The notes beneath the pieces were generated by a model. That model ran no database searches, had not been told where the DNA came from, and saw nothing but the letters and a program-made list of their open reading frames with translations. Shown piece after piece: positions 24,590-33,750 of a stretch of 64,000 nucleotides of DNA. The DNA comes from a bacterium (lineage in GTDB: Bacteria > Pseudomonadota > Alphaproteobacteria > SP197). The stretch lies in the NCBI GenBank assembly GCA_028821455.1, contig JAPPGE010000090.1, positions 58,868 to 122,867 on the forward strand. Direction: 5' to 3'. Position numbers and translations under genes: made by a program. Position 1 is the first letter of the stretch, and the number at the start of each line of letters is the position of its first letter.

Positions 24590-25785
24590 TGCCGCAAATC
24601 ACGCATTGCCGTTGTCTGCTTCTCACATCGCCCTATGCCGATGCCGACGACCCAGAGATCAGGGAGTGCTTTCCCAATGGTCCCAGACGCACCATCGGTA
24701 TGGTCGAGGTGACGCTCGAGAATGGCGTGACGGGACTGGGCGAGGGGTACCTTGCGGTGTTCGCGCCGAAGGTCTTCCGGTCTATCGTCGAACTTTGCGT
24801 CCCCCAGGTTCTGGGCAAGGACGGTTTCGACATCTCCGGCAGGGTTCGCGACCTGCGTTCGCTCTGCGACTACTGGTCTCTTCAGGGGGCCGCCCGTCAT
24901 GTCATTTCCGCCTTCGAAATTGCATTGCAGGACGCGAAGGGCAAGTCGCTGGATAAACCGGTCTATGACCTTCTTGGCGGTGCCAGGGCCGATGCCATCC
25001 GGATCTACGGCTCCGGCGGTTGCTGCGATCACAAGGATCAGTTCCTGCGCGAATTCGACCTGCTCGAGTCTCTCGGGATCTCCACCTACAAGATCCGTGC
25101 GGTGAAGGGCGACATCCGGCGCACCTCCTGGGTGCTCGATGAAGCCGGCCGGAGGGGTATCCAGGTGGGCGTTGACATGTGCCAGAACCTTGCCGATCCA
25201 CCCCAGGCGGTCGACGATGTCGTGGCCTATGTCGATGCGGTTCACGCCCGGACAGACTCCAGGATGAACTTTATCGAGGAAGCGCTTGGCCCGGAGTGCG
25301 CCGATGAATTCCGCGAACTGAGGAGCCGTATAGACGTTCCGGTCTGTGGCGGCGAAATCGTCACCACGCCCCGGGAAATGATCCGGCGCATCAACGACGA
25401 CGTCTACGATTTCGTCCAGCCCGATGCCTCGGTGATTGGCGGCATTTCGGCGGTGATGGACATCTTCGATGCCGCGCGCGAGAGAGAAACGGATGTCGTC
25501 GTCCATGCCTGGGGAGGAGCGGCAGCGATCATGGCGAGCTACCATGCGGCCTTTGCCGGCGGTGGCGAACTGGTCGAATACCCCATGCTGGACTTTCCGC
25601 TGGCCCGCGAGATGATTGGTGAAGAAGGACGTATCCAGGACGGCCAGCTTCTTCGTTCCACCGCGGCCGGACTTGGCCTGACACTCACTCCCGAGATGGA
25701 AGCGCGCTATCCGTTTGACGAAACGGCGGTCTATTCCTGTGCGTTGCTCGATTACGGCCCACCACCCGACAGCTACTGGGAATGA
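24589..25785 (+). CDS. Mandelate racemase/muconate lactonizing enzyme-type (enolase superfamily) enzyme
   Basis: A 398-residue enolase-superfamily protein with N-terminal capping domain (about 1-130) and TIM barrel. A catalytic Lys pair motif reads TYKIR near residue 167. Metal ligands fit Asp in GVDMCQ, Glu in FIEEAL and Glu in CGGEIV. A late His in VVHAWGG would be the second general base, as in sugar-acid dehydratases. The likely reaction is racemisation or dehydration of a hydroxy or sugar acid. It is coupled to the 2-hydroxyacid dehydrogenase gene by a one-base overlap and is convergent with the aldehyde dehydrogenase gene. Confidence 0.85.
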   Translation: MPQITHCRCLLLTSPYADADDPEIRECFPNGPRRTIGMVEVTLENGVTGLGEGYLAVFAPKVFRSIVELCVPQVLGKDGFDISGRVRDLRSLCDYWSLQGAARHVISAFEIALQDAKGKSLDKPVYDLLGGARADAIRIYGSGGCCDHKDQFLREFDLLESLGISTYKIRAVKGDIRRTSWVLDEAGRRGIQVGVDMCQNLADPPQAVDDVVAYVDAVHARTDSRMNFIEEALGPECADEFRELRSRIDVPVCGGEIVTTPREMIRRINDDVYDFVQPDASVIGGISAVMDIFDAARERETDVVVHAWGGAAAIMASYHAAFAGGGELVEYPMLDFPLAREMIGEEGRIQDGQLLRSTAAGLGLTLTPEMEARYPFDETAVYSCALLDYGPPPDSYWE

Positions 25786-25804
25786 GCGGAACCGTCTCGC
25801 CACA

Positions 25805-27253
25805 TCACAGCCGGATCGCCACGTTCTTGACCGCCAGGTAGTTTCGCACGCCCGCGAGGCCGCGCTCGCGACCGATTCCGCTCTCCTTCATGCCTCCGGT
25901 TGGAGCCTGGACACCACCCATGAACCAGCCGTTGATCCAGACCGATCCGGCTTCGAGCTGCTGGGCCATGTTCAGCGCGCGGCTGATGTCCCGTGTGTAG
26001 ACCCCGGCAGCCAGTCCGAAACCGAGACTGTTGGCGACCGCGACCGCCTGATCGGCATCCTCAATGTCGACCGCTACGCCGACCGGCCCGAACACCTCCT
26101 CCTGGGCAATTGCCATGTCCGGGGACACACGGTCGAACACGGTCGGCTCGATAAAGTAGCCGCGGTCCAGATGCTGCGGGCGGCTGCCGCCCTGCCGTAT
26201 GCGTCCTCCGGCCGCGACGCCGGCATCGATGTGGCCGCGTACCCTGGCGTACTGCTCGCTGGAGATCACCGGCCCCAGGGAGGGGTTCTCCAGGCCGGGG
26301 CCAATGGAAAGCGACGCCGCTCCGGCACACAACCGTTCGATGAAGTCCTCGCGGATCGCGGGTGCGAGGAGATAGCGCGAAGAGGAGGAACAGACCTGTC
26401 CGGTGTTGTCGAAGGACGCCACGAGGGCGTCATCGACCGCCCGGTCGAGATCGGCGTCCGCAAGGATGATCATCGGATTCTTGCCGCCCAGTTCCAGCAC
26501 GACCGGCTTGATGCCCTGTGCGGCGTTCGACATGATCCTGCGTCCGGTTTCGACCGATCCGGTGAAGGTGATGCCGCGTACGAGAGGATGGCGGACGAGC
26601 GCCTCGCCGGCTTCCTCGCCAAGACCGGTGACGATGTTGACGACCCCGTCGGGAATTCCTGCCTGTTCGGCAAGCTCGGCGAAGGCGAGCGCCGACAGTG
26701 GCGATTGTTCGGCGGGTTTCAGAACACAGGTGCAGCCTGCCGCGAGCGCCGGGGCGAGTGAGCGGATCGCCATGCCCAGGGGAAAGTTCCAGGGCACGAT
26801 GTGCGCGGTCACACCAAGTGGCTCCAGCACTGTAAAATCGACGATGTCGCGGCCGAGCGGCACCGTGATGCCTTCCATCTTGTCGGCAGCTCCCGCGTTG
26901 TAGCGCAGTGTTTCGACAACACCGTCGATGTCACCGCGGGAACCGTCGATCGGCTTGCCTGCATCGAGAGTTTCGAGCCTCGCGAGATTCTCTCGCTCGT
27001 TCTCGATCAGCCCGGCCAGACGCTCTAGGATTCTGCCCCGATCCGCCGGCGTGATGGTGGACCAATCCCCGTGTTGCGCCAGGTGTGCCGCTTGAACGGC
27101 GGCGTCGACGTCCTCGTCCACGGAGCGCGCGAAACGCGCCAGAGGTTCTTCCGTCGCCGGATCGATCGTGTCGAGGAATGTGCCGGTCGCCGGAGCGACC
27201 GGTTTCCCGCCGATGTGATTCATCTGAATCTGGTCAACCACGAAGCGCTCCAC
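25805..27253 (-). CDS. Aldehyde dehydrogenase
   Basis: A NAD(P)-dependent aldehyde dehydrogenase of up to 482 residues. The catalytic Cys lies in NTGQVCSSSSRY, the general-base Glu in VLELGGKNP, and cofactor motifs PWNFPLG and ITFTGSVETG are present. GTG 27253 (after AGGGA) overlaps the end of the permease gene by 20 bases; ATG 27223 (MNHIGGKPV, 472 residues) fits the family start better but lacks a ribosome site. As the last gene of the binding protein-permease operon it would oxidise an aldehyde from the imported compound, such as a semialdehyde made by the lyase at 21390. Confidence 0.9.
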   Translation of the reverse strand: MERFVVDQIQMNHIGGKPVAPATGTFLDTIDPATEEPLARFARSVDEDVDAAVQAAHLAQHGDWSTITPADRGRILERLAGLIENERENLARLETLDAGKPIDGSRGDIDGVVETLRYNAGAADKMEGITVPLGRDIVDFTVLEPLGVTAHIVPWNFPLGMAIRSLAPALAAGCTCVLKPAEQSPLSALAFAELAEQAGIPDGVVNIVTGLGEEAGEALVRHPLVRGITFTGSVETGRRIMSNAAQGIKPVVLELGGKNPMIILADADLDRAVDDALVASFDNTGQVCSSSSRYLLAPAIREDFIERLCAGAASLSIGPGLENPSLGPVISSEQYARVRGHIDAGVAAGGRIRQGGSRPQHLDRGYFIEPTVFDRVSPDMAIAQEEVFGPVGVAVDIEDADQAVAVANSLGFGLAAGVYTRDISRALNMAQQLEAGSVWINGWFMGGVQAPTGGMKESGIGRERGLAGVRNYLAVKNVAIRL

Positions 27254-28100
27254 TCGAGATTCCCTGGATGAAGTAGCGTTGAAGGATGAGGAAGACGAGT
27301 ACGCTCGGCACGCACAGCACGGTCACCCCCGCCATCGAGAGCGCGAAGCCTTCAAGCTGGGTTGCTGTACCAGAAATCGGCGTGAATGCCGCGATGCCGA
27401 CGGGCAGGGTCTTCATTTCTTCCTTGAAGACCGCCAGCAATGGCCAGAGGAAGTTGTTCCAGTTGAGCACGAAGATGATGATTGTCGCGGCGATCAGCGG
27501 TGCCCGGGCCAGGGGCAAGGCGATCTTCCAGAAGATCAACCCATGCCCCGCACCGTCGATTCTCGCCGCGTCCTCAAGGTCTCGTGGGAAGGTCAGAAAG
27601 AACTGCCTGAAGATCAGGACGCTGAAGACGTTGCCGACCGACGGCAGGATCAGCGCCTGATAGGTGTTTGCCCAACCCACCTTGATGATGCCGAGAAGCA
27701 TCGGTACGGCGTAGACCTCGATCGGCACCATGAGCGAGGCGACATAGAGAAAGAACAAGAGGTGGCGGCCGGGAAAGTTCATTCGCGCCAGCGCGTATCC
27801 CGCCAGGGCGCCCGACATCACGCACAGGAATGTGGCGCTGACCGAGACGATGATGCTGTTGAGGGTCCAGCGCCACACCGGGTACTTCGTGAAGATGTCG
27901 ACATAGTTCTGGAAGGTGACGCGGCTTGGCAGCCATTCGATGTCCACGGTCATCACGTCTCCCGGGTACTTCAGGGAGGTCGAGACCATCCAGACAAAGG
28001 GCATGATCCAGAGTGCGGCGATCGCCAGCCCGACGATCCACACCGGAATGTCGCCCGCGGCCATCCCGTACTCGCGCTTGAGGTACGCCAGGGGATTCAT
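27234..28100 (-). CDS. Carbohydrate ABC transporter permease, MalG/UgpE type
   Basis: A 288-residue inner-membrane permease with six hydrophobic segments. The coupling EAA loop reads DLEDAARIDGAGHGLIFWKI, standard for the CUT1 family. It pairs with the MalF-type permease encoded just upstream (ATGA overlap). The C-terminus RYFIQGISSGALRG is family-typical. The partner ATPase is probably the gene at 17408. No catalytic parts are expected. Confidence 0.92.
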   Translation of the reverse strand: MNPLAYLKREYGMAAGDIPVWIVGLAIAALWIMPFVWMVSTSLKYPGDVMTVDIEWLPSRVTFQNYVDIFTKYPVWRWTLNSIIVSVSATFLCVMSGALAGYALARMNFPGRHLLFFLYVASLMVPIEVYAVPMLLGIIKVGWANTYQALILPSVGNVFSVLIFRQFFLTFPRDLEDAARIDGAGHGLIFWKIALPLARAPLIAATIIIFVLNWNNFLWPLLAVFKEEMKTLPVGIAAFTPISGTATQLEGFALSMAGVTVLCVPSVLVFLILQRYFIQGISSGALRG

Positions 28101-28978
28101 GGCGACTGTTCCCGGATCAGCCTGCGACTGAGGAAGGTCACAAGCAGAATCACCACGAAGAGCATCATGGAGACTGCCGCGCCGAGGCCGAATTTCTGGT
28201 TGCGGATCGCCACCGTGTAGATCTCGTAGAGGACGGATGTGGACGACGAAGCCGGCCCACCACTCGTCATCACGTAGACCTGGCTGAAGATTCTCAGAGT
28301 CGCAATGAGCTGCAGCGTGATCACCATGCTCAGCACCGGGCGAAGCATGGGCAGGGTCACGTAGCGGAATCGCTGCCAGCGTGTTGCACCGTCAATCTCC
28401 GCGGCGTCGTACATGTCGCCGGGAATGTCCTGCAGGCCTGCAAGAATCAGAACGAAGGCAAGACCCATGTCCCACCAGATTGAGGTGATGCCGACGCCAT
28501 AGAGGGACCAACTGGTGCTGGTGAGCCAGGGAATGTTGTCGATTCCGAGATAACCCAGGTAGTGATTGGCAATACCGAACTGGGTATCCAGGATCCACAC
28601 CCATACCAGTCCGATCACCGTTGCCGAGACCACATAGGGAGAAAAGAAACAGACCCGCGCCACGGAAGACAGCGGCCACCGGTTGTTGACATAGAGTGCC
28701 GCCATGAGTCCGAGAACCAGCACTCCCGGCACGATGGTCAGGCCATAGAGGAGGATGTTCTGGAACGAAATGAGGATCTGGTCGTTTTCCAGCGCCTTCC
28801 GGTAGTTGTCGAATCCAACGTACTTCGGCGGTCCGAAGATGCCCCATTTCATGAATGACAGGTACGCGGCGAACAGGATTGGCGCGATGTTGAAGATCAG
28901 GAACGGAGCGGTGAAGACGGCGACGAAAGCATAGGCGGCCCAGTCGACCGGTGGTTTCTCGCTGCGGTAATTCAGCAT
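28097..28978 (-). CDS. Carbohydrate ABC transporter permease, MalF/UgpA type
   Basis: A 293-residue permease with six membrane segments and the EAA motif in MYDAAEIDGATRWQRFRYV. It is the N-terminal-long partner of the MalG-type protein and forms the heterodimeric channel of a CUT1 sugar importer. Its stop overlaps the next ATG by 4 bases. It lies 135 bases after the binding protein gene, and that gap contains a strong hairpin (29083-29106) expected to lower expression of the permeases relative to the binding protein. Confidence 0.92.
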   Translation of the reverse strand: MLNYRSEKPPVDWAAYAFVAVFTAPFLIFNIAPILFAAYLSFMKWGIFGPPKYVGFDNYRKALENDQILISFQNILLYGLTIVPGVLVLGLMAALYVNNRWPLSSVARVCFFSPYVVSATVIGLVWVWILDTQFGIANHYLGYLGIDNIPWLTSTSWSLYGVGITSIWWDMGLAFVLILAGLQDIPGDMYDAAEIDGATRWQRFRYVTLPMLRPVLSMVITLQLIATLRIFSQVYVMTSGGPASSSTSVLYEIYTVAIRNQKFGLGAAVSMMLFVVILLVTFLSRRLIREQSP

Positions 28979-29082
28979 CTCTCCGCCCTTGCCGAACGCT
29001 CCGTGCGCATGGCCCTGATCAACAACAGGCGCGAATGGCCCGGGTCTCCGCCAGAGCGCAGACCATGACCCGAGGGTTATGG

Positions 29083-29106
29083 CCCGGGGGGCCGCAGCCC
29101 CCCGGG
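29083..29106 (-). promoter_or_regulatory. Hairpin between binding protein and permease genes
   Basis: CCCGGGGGGC (29083-29092) and GCCCCCCGGG (29097-29106) form a perfect 10-bp stem around CGCA, just 7 bases after the binding protein stop. Such hairpins often stabilise the binding protein message or partly terminate before the permease genes. Confidence 0.65.
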
Positions 29107-29113
29107 ATCGCGT

Positions 29114-30430
29114 TCAGCCCTCTTCGAGGGCTTCGCCCCAACCGTCCTCGAGCCTTGCCATGGCATCGTCAATGGATGTCTGGCCCGCCCAGACGAGTTC
29201 CAGGGTCTTCGCCAGGAAGTTGCCACCGGAATAGATGTTGAAGTCCGCGCCGTTGATGATCGGGAAATCGGCAATGGCGGTCGCGAACTCCAGGCCATCG
29301 ACGAACGCTCCGCGCACGTCCCAGGGGGCGCCCGCCGTCTTGTAGTCGTCGCGGCCGAGAATCGAGTTCCTCGGTGACGCCCCGCGGCCCTCCGTGCACC
29401 ACAGGAAGCTGTTGTCCGAGATCCACGTCACTGCGTCCATCGTCGCCTGGTAGCGTGAAGGATCGCTCTGGATGTAGAGCTCGAGGGCACCGCGCTCGAA
29501 GTAGGTCACGCGCTTGTCGCCGACCTTCGGGAACAGCTTGGTCACAAAGGGCAGTCCTTGCGCCAGGTAACCGTTGATCGTCCATGGACCGGTCCAGAAG
29601 ACGGAGCCCTGGCCGGTACCGAAGGCCTTGTAGCGGTCGGTGACATCGCGGGTCGATACCCTGTGCGTGTCGAACAGATCGAGCACCCACTGCATCGCTG
29701 CCTTGCCGGCTTCGGGATTCACGCAGACGGTCTTGAAATCGTCGCTGATACGCTGAAACCCCATTTGCTCTGCAACGATGCCCCACGTGACCGTTGGCTG
29801 CACACCCGAACCGGTCATCATGATGCCGGATCGCACGACCGTGTCACCATCCCGCACGGTCATTGCTTTTGCCCATTCGAGCAGGCCTTCGCCGTCATCG
29901 GGCCAGTCGTTGATGTCGAGACCGGCCTCGGCCACGTGAGCGGTGTTGACCTCGGGCTGGATCGACATCAGGTCGAGCGGGATCTGGAAGAGTTCGTCGC
30001 CGCCGTAGTTCGGGAATTTCGAGGCATTGATCGAGAAGTCAGAAAAATCCGACAGGTCAAGTCCCGAATTGGCTGCGAGTTCGTTCAGGGGTACCAGCAG
30101 CCCGTCACGCACGAACGCCGGACGCGGATCCGTATTCCAGCCAAAGTCGGGGGCTTCGCCCGCTGCGGCGGAAGCCAGAACCTTGGTCGTGTAGTCATCC
30201 CAGTTGATGACTTCCATCCGGATCGAGACACCTTTGTCCTTGTGTGCCTCGTTGAAATTCTGGATCATCTGGGCCCAGACCTCTCCGTCCGAAGCCGCAA
30301 GCGGGCTCCAGTGGACGAGTTCGATCGCGGCCGAGGCGCTGCGAATGAACGGCATGGGAAGCGCGCTCGCCAGTGCGAGTGAGCCACCGGTCTTGATAAG
30401 CTTTCGACGCGATACTCCTGACTTCTTCAT
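29114..30430 (-). CDS. Sugar ABC transporter extracellular binding protein (Tat-type signal)
   Basis: A 438-residue periplasmic solute-binding protein of the UgpB/MalE family. The N-terminus has a twin-arginine-like signal (SRRKLIKTGGSLALASALPMPF) and mature sequence begins near AIELVHW. The body shows family patterns such as WDDYTTKVLASAAAGEAPDF and QGSVFWTGPWTINGYL. Start ATG 30430 follows AGGAGGACAGTG, a strong site. It captures the substrate for the permeases at 27234-28978. First gene of its operon. Confidence 0.9.
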   Translation of the reverse strand: MKKSGVSRRKLIKTGGSLALASALPMPFIRSASAAIELVHWSPLAASDGEVWAQMIQNFNEAHKDKGVSIRMEVINWDDYTTKVLASAAAGEAPDFGWNTDPRPAFVRDGLLVPLNELAANSGLDLSDFSDFSINASKFPNYGGDELFQIPLDLMSIQPEVNTAHVAEAGLDINDWPDDGEGLLEWAKAMTVRDGDTVVRSGIMMTGSGVQPTVTWGIVAEQMGFQRISDDFKTVCVNPEAGKAAMQWVLDLFDTHRVSTRDVTDRYKAFGTGQGSVFWTGPWTINGYLAQGLPFVTKLFPKVGDKRVTYFERGALELYIQSDPSRYQATMDAVTWISDNSFLWCTEGRGASPRNSILGRDDYKTAGAPWDVRGAFVDGLEFATAIADFPIINGADFNIYSGGNFLAKTLELVWAGQTSIDDAMARLEDGWGEALEEG

Positions 30431-30636
30431 CACTGTCCTCCTGGTCGTGTCGGTACCCGCAAGCGGGAATCGGAATTCACTGTGCGACGGTTCCCGCCGC
30501 ACCAGTAGTCGATAGCATACTTCAACACTCTCATACACTGCAGGGATGGACGTTTGCCTGACAGGATGCCGACATCGGTGGCGCAGGCGTCGCGCCGTGG
30601 TGATAGGATCGAAGTGCAAGCGGGGAGCAACGACCC

Positions 30637-31428
30637 ATGAGTGTGATCGGAACGGTAGAGAGCCTGTGGCGCTATCCCGTCAAGAGCATGGCGGGCGAGG
30701 AACTGGACCGGGCCTGGCTGGGATTTGCCGGCATCTACGGTGACCGGGTCGCCGTCTTCCGGAGCGATCAGGCGACTCCCGGGTTCCCCTGGCTGACAGC
30801 GCGCGAACAGCGCCGCATGCTGCTCTTGCGGCCGCGGTTCCGGGATCCCGTGGCTGCATCGCAGCCCCCCAACCTCGCGGAGGCCCTGGCGGAAGCGCCG
30901 GGTCTCTCACCTCTCTATGCCGGCCACGAGACCCTCGTGATCGATGTCGAACTTCCCGATGGCGAGATGCTGGCGATCGACGATCCGGCGCTGCTGCAAT
31001 TCCTCAAGCAACACCTCGGACGCGAACACCGCATCGACCTGTTGCGCTCCGAGCGCGCCTTCACGGACTGCCGGCCGCTCTCCCTCATCTCGACGGCCAC
31101 GGTGGCGACCCTCTCGACAGAACTCGGCCGTCCCGTCGACAAGCGGCGTTTCCGGGCGAATGTCTGTCTCGAACTCGACCGCGAAGGCTCCTTTGCCGAA
31201 GACACGTGGATCGGCCGGCGCCTGAAGATCGGCAACAGAGCCGAAATCTCCATCCTCGAGAAGGATCCCCGCTGTGCCATGATCACGCTTGACCCTGATT
31301 CGGCGGAGCGTGATCCGTCCATCCTCAACCACGTCCTGAAACACCACGCCGGCACCACGGGCGTCTACGCCGCCGTGCTTGTCGAGGGCATGCTGGAGAC
31401 CGGTGCTCCCGTCACGCTCGTCGACTGA
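30637..31428 (+). CDS. MOSC-domain protein
   Basis: A 263-residue protein with an N-terminal MOSC beta-barrel (VESLWRYPVKSMAGEEL, then FAGIYGDRVAVFR) and a MOSC sulfur-carrier domain (RRFRANVCLELD, then DPRCAMITLDP). MOSC proteins carry or transfer sulfur or bind molybdenum cofactor, often in amidoxime or N-hydroxy compound reduction. The usual conserved Cys is plausibly the one in DPRCAMIT. It stands alone on the plus strand, so no partner is evident. Confidence 0.9.
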   Translation: MSVIGTVESLWRYPVKSMAGEELDRAWLGFAGIYGDRVAVFRSDQATPGFPWLTAREQRRMLLLRPRFRDPVAASQPPNLAEALAEAPGLSPLYAGHETLVIDVELPDGEMLAIDDPALLQFLKQHLGREHRIDLLRSERAFTDCRPLSLISTATVATLSTELGRPVDKRRFRANVCLELDREGSFAEDTWIGRRLKIGNRAEISILEKDPRCAMITLDPDSAERDPSILNHVLKHHAGTTGVYAAVLVEGMLETGAPVTLVD

Positions 31429-31720
31429 CTCGGCCCTCGCAAGAGTAGTGAATGGATCGTGATGCGTGACCGGATAGGCGGCCCCAGGTCACGTTCACGC
31501 GGCTCGCCGGATAGAGCGCCTTCCTTGTTCCCTCGTCATCTCGTCGAAGGAGCCCATAAGGGACCGGGGCCAATCCCGGCGTGCTCGCGGACGTCGCCCG
31601 CCTCGAGGGCGCAAAAGTCCGACCCACGATCAGCGGGCCCAACGCCAGCATGAGACTGACAGTGATGGTGAGCAGCCCGGCAAACAAGGCGACCTGAAGA
31701 CCCGGAGCATCGGAGATCAT
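31412..31720 (-). CDS. Possible short membrane protein, doubtful
   Basis: A 102-residue open frame with a good ribosome site (GAGGAGAG) starts 14 bases after the HAD phosphatase stop. The first 34 residues form one hydrophobic segment (LQVALFAGLLTITVSLMLALG); the rest is Arg- and Ser-rich and looks like non-coding sequence. It may be a truncated membrane protein. It overlaps the end of the MOSC gene by 17 bases. Otherwise the 31429-31734 gap holds nothing I can name. Confidence 0.3.
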   Translation of the reverse strand: MISDAPGLQVALFAGLLTITVSLMLALGPLIVGRTFAPSRRATSASTPGLAPVPYGLLRRDDEGTRKALYPASRVNVTWGRLSGHASRSIHYSCEGRVSRRA

Positions 31721-31734
31721 CTCTCCTCGGTGCC

Positions 31735-32508
31735 TCAGGATGTCCGGCGCTGCAAGATCCAGTCGGCCGCCGCCGCCATGTCGTCGACAACGGCCGTTGG
31801 CGGTGGATCGACGACGGTTTCGGCGCCATGGCGGTATTTTCCCGTTCTGACCAGGATGCCGTGACCGAGACCCGCGGCCAGTGCGCCGGCGACATCCATC
31901 TCGGCGTCGTCGCCGACCATCGCCGCATGGGCCGCCGGACAGCCGGCACTCCGCGTCGCAGCCGAGAAGAACGCCGCGGAAGGCTTGCCCAGGACAACCG
32001 CCCGGCGCCGCGTCGCGTACTCCAGGGCAGCGACGAACGCTCCGGCGTCGAGGCTCAGTTCGCCATCTTCGTCCTCGAAGGCCCGGTTGGTGGCGAGCGC
32101 GAGGAATTCGGCGCCACCGGCGAGCGCGCGGAACGCCGCATTCATCGTGTCGTAGGTGAAGGCGCGACCCGCGTCGCCAACGATGACCGCAGCTCCCTTG
32201 TCCCCGCCGAGACCTCGAAAATCATCTTCCAGATCGGGATGGATCAGCAGATGAAGCGACAGGCCGCGGCCTTCAAGCCAGGCAAGGGCGGCGGCCGCAG
32301 GTGTAAGGAGTTCGTTCGCGTCGACATCAAGCCCGAGGGATCGGATGCGTTCGAGCAGCACGCGCCTCGACGACCTCGTCGTGTTTGTCAGGAACCGCAC
32401 CGGCAGGCCGGCCGCCCTGAGGCGTGCCACGGCATCCACCGCTCCCGGCAAGGCATGGTCGCCTTCATAGATCACGCCGGACAGATCAAGCAGGACGCCG
32501 TCGATCAT
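31735..32508 (-). CDS. HAD-IIA phosphatase, LHPP-like
   Basis: A 257-residue HAD hydrolase. Motif I reads DLSGVIYEG (nucleophile Asp, with Ser in place of the second Asp as in LHPP proteins), motif II NTTRS, and motif IV GDDAEMDVAGA. The capping domain between residues 60 and 170 is of type IIA. LHPP relatives cleave phosphohistidine, phospholysine or pyrophosphate; the exact substrate is unknown. It is the upstream partner of the doubtful small frame and is 108 bases after the serine hydrolase gene. Confidence 0.85.
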   Translation of the reverse strand: MIDGVLLDLSGVIYEGDHALPGAVDAVARLRAAGLPVRFLTNTTRSSRRVLLERIRSLGLDVDANELLTPAAAALAWLEGRGLSLHLLIHPDLEDDFRGLGGDKGAAVIVGDAGRAFTYDTMNAAFRALAGGAEFLALATNRAFEDEDGELSLDAGAFVAALEYATRRRAVVLGKPSAAFFSAATRSAGCPAAHAAMVGDDAEMDVAGALAAGLGHGILVRTGKYRHGAETVVDPPPTAVVDDMAAAADWILQRRTS

Positions 32509-32616
32509 GCACGGAGGATGCCAAGGCTTCCGGAGTCAGTCAATTTGACAAGACGCAACGTCGAATCAGGCTGAGGTTGAAGATGGAGACTGACGGCTAC
32601 GCCGCGATAGAGACGA

Positions 32617-33750
32617 TCAGGTCGACGCGATCTCGGCCATGGTCTTGATGAGCGGAGCGTAGAAGTCGGGATCGTAGGCGTCCTTGTCCTCCAGCACGCT
32701 GAAGTAGACGACGGCCGTGTCCGTGTCGGGGTTGGCGAGCGCGAACTGGCCGCCATAGCCGCCGTGACCGAGCCAGATCCCGTCGGTCATGGTCTGGCGG
32801 CTGTAGCGGATGAAATCGCGCGGCTCGGCCATGGGGGGTCCGGGATCACGCCTGGTGTCCTCGATGAAGGCGGCATCGCCCACGCGACGGCCGTCGACGC
32901 CCTCGCCGCCCCGCGCGAAGAGCAGGGTGAGGCGGGCGAGATCGCGCGCGGTGAGGCAGGCGCCCCCGTCGATCAGCGCCACGCCCTCGCGGTCGCAGGT
33001 GATGTGGTAGCAGCCTTCCAGACCGGCCGCCTCGACGATCTCGATCAGCCACTCGCGGAGCGGCCTGCCGCTCGCCCGCTCGATCAGCCAGGCCAGAGCG
33101 TCCGTGTTGGTCGACTTGTAGAGCATGGCGCCCGTGTGGTTCTCGAGATCGTCGCCGGTGACTGCCGCAACGAACTGCCGGATGGTCTGTTCCTCGCGTT
33201 CTTCCGGCGGCAGCCGCCAGCCCATGGCGAGCTCCATGGCAAAGCTACCGGTGTCGGGGTCGGTATAGTCTTCGGCGTAATCGTTGGCGACGTTCATGTC
33301 GGCGGTGTCCCGCACGGTCGCCTCTGCATAGCCGCTGCCCAGCTCTGGCAGATAGCTTCCCATCGTGCGAGACATGTCGACCAGTCCGTCGGCGACCGCG
33401 CGGCCCAGCATGAGGTTGACCGCCATCTTCGTGATCGATTGGATCGAATGGGGACGGCCCGGCCCGAAGTCGGAGGCATACGCCTCGTAGATCACGTGCT
33501 CGCCGCGCACGACAACGAAGGCGGAGAAGTGCGGCGCCTCCAGAATCTCAGCGACGCCAGGATGGCGGCGTATGGTCCAGTCGATGCTCTTGTAGAGTGG
33601 CAGAACGCAAGGCGAGCGGAACGACAGCGCGTAGCGCGTGTGGGTGTGGAGACCGTGAAAGCCCTGCCTGCGCGTGTCGGGCTGATTCCAGCGCGCCTTG
33701 TTGTCGCGCCCGGTGACGAGACCCGGATTGGGAGTGCCCTGGATGGTCAT
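32617..33750 (-). CDS. Serine beta-lactamase-fold hydrolase (NylB/EstB-like), intact
   Basis: A 377-residue serine hydrolase. SITK near residue 105 gives the Ser-x-x-Lys nucleophile, LYKSTNTDALAWLIE carries the Tyr/Asn motif, and HGGYGGQ fits the third box. No signal peptide is obvious; its N-terminus is hydrophilic, so it is probably cytoplasmic. The family includes 6-aminohexanoate-dimer hydrolases, esterases and D-aminopeptidases. A decayed copy lies 2 kb away at 35136. Two 11-base repeats in this gene (32632, 32824) explain the deletion seen in that copy. Confidence 0.87.
   Translation of the reverse strand: MTIQGTPNPGLVTGRDNKARWNQPDTRRQGFHGLHTHTRYALSFRSPCVLPLYKSIDWTIRRHPGVAEILEAPHFSAFVVVRGEHVIYEAYASDFGPGRPHSIQSITKMAVNLMLGRAVADGLVDMSRTMGSYLPELGSGYAEATVRDTADMNVANDYAEDYTDPDTGSFAMELAMGWRLPPEEREEQTIRQFVAAVTGDDLENHTGAMLYKSTNTDALAWLIERASGRPLREWLIEIVEAAGLEGCYHITCDREGVALIDGGACLTARDLARLTLLFARGGEGVDGRRVGDAAFIEDTRRDPGPPMAEPRDFIRYSRQTMTDGIWLGHGGYGGQFALANPDTDTAVVYFSVLEDKDAYDPDFYAPLIKTMAEIAST
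32632..32834. repeat. Pair of 11-bp direct repeats inside the serine hydrolase gene
   Basis: CTCGGCCATGG occurs at 32632-32642 and 32824-32834, 192 bases apart (64 codons). A single copy of the same 11-mer is at the deletion junction of the decayed paralogue (35151-35161). Confidence 0.8.

Noticed and set aside
31412-31720. Possible NADH dehydrogenase subunit A fragment
   Set aside because: The single hydrophobic helix and a faint PYG stretch are not enough; kept only as a doubtful small frame.
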